A stretch of DNA of 62,455 nt from Methanobacteriota archaeon (GTDB taxonomy: Archaea; Thermoplasmatota; Poseidoniia; Poseidoniales; Thalassarchaeaceae), in contig PSPW01000007.1 of assembly GCA_004195615.1 (NCBI GenBank), forward strand, positions 1 through 62,455. The letters run 5' to 3'. The notes beneath the pieces were generated by a model. The model was not told where the DNA came from. It saw only the letters and a program-made list of their open reading frames with translations, and searched no databases. A program made the position numbers and the translations under genes. Shown piece after piece: positions 60,534 to 62,455 of this stretch (positions within the stretch are counted from its first letter, which is position 1; every line of letters begins with the position of its first letter).

Positions 60534-62455
60534 TTATTCCTCTTCGTCTTCTTCATCACTTCTTCGGCCAATACCAGTTTTGGTACCGGCCAGTAAAATA
60601 ATAGATATAACTACAAGAATTGGTGCAATTATAATAAGTGAATTCTTTTCAACATCTTTCTTAATACAATCAGAAGCATCGGAGGCTCCATAATTTGAAC
60701 TATATGTTCCTTTAGCACATTCAGTTTGAATAATAGATGCACTAGTATCAACGTAGTATCCTGGATCTGCTTCGTTACAGAGTATTTGACCAGTCATATT
60801 TTGATACGTTCCTAGAGCACATGCAGTTTGATTTGTGGAAGAATTAGTGTCAACGTAGTATCCTGCATCTGTATCCTTACAAAAATTCTGACCAGTCTGA
60901 TTTTGATATGTACCTAATTCACACGGAATTTGAGAAGTCTGCCCTATTGAATCGGTATAGTATCCAATTGATGCATCTTCACAGGATAATTGCCCTATAC
61001 TCGCCTGATAAGTTCCTGTTGCACATACAGTTTGATTAGATTGGCCAGTTGATCCAACATAATATCCTGCATCTGCATTATCACAGGATGTTTGGGCCGT
61101 ATCGGCCTGATATGTACCTGGAGCACATGCAGTTTGAGTAGTGGATGCATTAGTATCAATGAAATATCCTGCTGAAGCATCAGTGCAAGATGATTGTCCT
61201 GTAGACGCTTGGTATGTTCCTATTGCACAGGGTATTTGATTTGCGGATGCATCAGTATCAATGTAATATCCTACATCTGCATCGCCACAAGATGATTGTC
61301 CTGTTGCAGATTGGTATGTTCCTGCTGCACATGCAGTTTGATTAGATTGACCAGTTGATCGAACGTAGTATCCTGCTGAAGCATCAGTGCAAGATGTTTG
61401 TCCAGTAACTGCTTGGTATGTTCCTGCTGCACATGCAGTTTGAGTGGTGGATGCATTAGTATCAACGTAATATCCTGCATCTGCATCGCCACAAGATGAT
61501 TGCCCTGTTGCAGATTGGTATGTTCCTGCTGCACATTCTGTTTGTGATATTTGTCCGGTTGAAGGAACGTAGTATCCTGCAACTGCTTCGATGCAAGATG
61601 TTTGGCCTGTATTTGGTTGGTATGTCCCCAGAGAACATGCAATTTGATTTGTAGATGCGTTATTATCCATATAATATCCTGCATCTGCATAACCACAGGA
61701 AGTTTGTCCAGTATCTGGTTGGTATGTTCCTGCTGCACATTCTGTTTGTGATATTTGGCCGGTTGAAGGGACGTAATATCCTGCTGAAGCATCAGTGCAA
61801 GATGATTGTCCAGTAGCTGCTTGGTATGTTCCTGCTGCACATTCTGTTTGGGATATTTGTCCGGTTGAAGGAACGTAATAACCTGCATCTGCATCATCAC
61901 AGGAGGTTTGTCCTGTTGCAGATTGGTAGGTTCCTGTGGCGCATTCAATTTGAGCAGTTTGAGCAGTTGATCCAACATAATTTCCTGCATCTGCATCGTC
62001 ACAAGATAATTGTCCTGTGGCAGATTGGTATGCCCCTACTGCACATGCAGTTTGAGCAGTGGATGCGTTGGTATCAACGTAGAATCCTGCAGAAGCATCA
62101 GTGCAAGATGATTGCCCTGTAGATGGCTGGTATGTTCCTGCTGCACATTCTGTTTGTGTGATAGAAGCTGTAGAATCTACATAATATCCTGCATCTGCAA
62201 TATCACAAGATGATTGTCCATTATTTGGTTGGTATGTTCCTAATGCACAGGGTATTTGATTTGTGGAAGAATTAGCGTCAACATAATATCCTGCATCTGC
62301 ATCATCACAAGAGGTTTGTCCTGTTGCAGATTGGTATGTTCCTGGAACACATGCAGTTTGATTAGATTGGCCAGTTGATCCAACGTAGTATCCTGCTGAA
62401 GCATCAGTGCAAGATGATTGCCCTGTAGATGGCTGGTATGTTCCTGCTGCACATG
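60534..62455 (-). CDS. Giant Cys-rich repeat surface protein, C-terminal part
   Basis: The frame is open from the right edge to 60534 with no stop; the 5' end is outside. It holds 17 complete 34-residue repeats (102 bp each) plus a degenerate eighteenth. Consensus: CAxGTYQxxTGQxSCxDAxA then GYYVxxxxSxxQTx, two Cys per unit. This matches the ephrin-receptor-like/GCC2-GCC3 (PF07699) type. At the end is a membrane helix (NSLIIIAPILVVISIILLAG) and an acidic tail DEEDEEE. The Cys presumably form one disulfide per unit, giving a stiff stalk. DNA identity between units is high, so copy number may vary and assemblies may collapse here. Confidence 0.88.
   Translation of the reverse strand, partial: CAAGTYQPSTGQSSCTDASAGYYVGSTGQSNQTACVPGTYQSATGQTSCDDADAGYYVDANSSTNQIPCALGTYQPNNGQSSCDIADAGYYVDSTASITQTECAAGTYQPSTGQSSCTDASAGFYVDTNASTAQTACAVGAYQSATGQLSCDDADAGNYVGSTAQTAQIECATGTYQSATGQTSCDDADAGYYVPSTGQISQTECAAGTYQAATGQSSCTDASAGYYVPSTGQISQTECAAGTYQPDTGQTSCGYADAGYYMDNNASTNQIACSLGTYQPNTGQTSCIEAVAGYYVPSTGQISQTECAAGTYQSATGQSSCGDADAGYYVDTNASTTQTACAAGTYQAVTGQTSCTDASAGYYVRSTGQSNQTACAAGTYQSATGQSSCGDADVGYYIDTDASANQIPCAIGTYQASTGQSSCTDASAGYFIDTNASTTQTACAPGTYQADTAQTSCDNADAGYYVGSTGQSNQTVCATGTYQASIGQLSCEDASIGYYTDSIGQTSQIPCELGTYQNQTGQNFCKDTDAGYYVDTNSSTNQTACALGTYQNMTGQILCNEADPGYYVDTSASIIQTECAKGTYSSNYGASDASDCIKKDVEKNSLIIIAPILVVISIILLAGTKTGIGRRSDEEDEEE

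Noticed and set aside
61271-62122. Long ORFs in other frames and on the plus strand inside the repeat gene
   Set aside because: They arise because the 102-bp unit is a multiple of three and lacks stops in several frames; their products are Gln/His/Leu-rich low-complexity chains.
60534-62455. CRISPR array from regular repeats
   Set aside because: Repeats are contiguous 102-bp coding units in one open frame with no unique spacers.

Overview
The window looks like a stretch of chromosome from a marine planktonic euryarchaeon, most probably Marine Group II (Poseidoniales) or a close relative. The information-processing genes are archaeal: a PAN proteasome ATPase with an HbYX tail, aMBF1, Kae1, Tsr3, eS19-eL39-eL31-eS17, a fused tRNA-splicing endonuclease and a 7S SRP RNA. 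They sit beside many genes of bacterial or eukaryotic type: a bacterial-type TopA, a long eukaryote-like urocanase, PntAB, a futalosine-pathway MqnC, an RND/SSD exporter, and Fe/Mn SOD. Large secreted or anchored proteins and peptidases fit a protein-degrading heterotroph. The assignment rests on gene content and sequence style; no 16S gene is present.

Layout. 0-2 kb: 5' end of tsr3, aMBF1 and, divergently, pan. 2-10 kb: histidine degradation (ftcD, fchA, hutU, hutH, with alaX behind; hutI on the other strand beyond tRNA-Val). 9.9-13.8 kb: kae1, an unknown Lys/Pro-rich protein, methylmalonyl-CoA mutase large chain and epimerase. 14.1-17.2 kb: a 7-deazaguanine (preQ0/archaeosine) operon, folE-queE-queC-msrB-queD. 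It is headed by a 56-residue ribbon-helix-helix protein with an operator-like site just upstream of its promoter. 17.2-19.1 kb: trmJ and four ribosomal proteins. 19-30 kb: mixed genes including a molybdopterin oxidoreductase with FdhD, an IscA-like/YgfZ pair, SOD and SerA. 30-38 kb: ValS, RND exporter, EVE protein, SRP RNA, CcmE (CxxxY type), PyrD. 38-49.5 kb: TopA, a geranylgeranyl reductase, MqnC, PepP, an Ig-like surface protein, a PfkB kinase, EndA. 49.5-56.5 kb: a probable operon pntA1-pntA2-pntB, a Reeler-like protein, tatC, M6 protease and a 52-residue ORF. 56.5-59.1 kb: CPBP protease, malate dehydrogenase, NUDIX.

59.1-62.5 kb is the accessory part. It holds a GC-rich GIY-YIG nuclease with a CCHC zinc knuckle, then three very small genes, each preceded 9-12 nt upstream by a copy of the same ~30-bp element. 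Beyond it lies a long gene of 34-residue Cys-rich repeats that runs off the right edge. The best candidates for something undescribed are this repeat-led small-gene array beside the nuclease, and the RHH/operator control of the preQ0 operon, whose QueC has lost its zinc cysteines.
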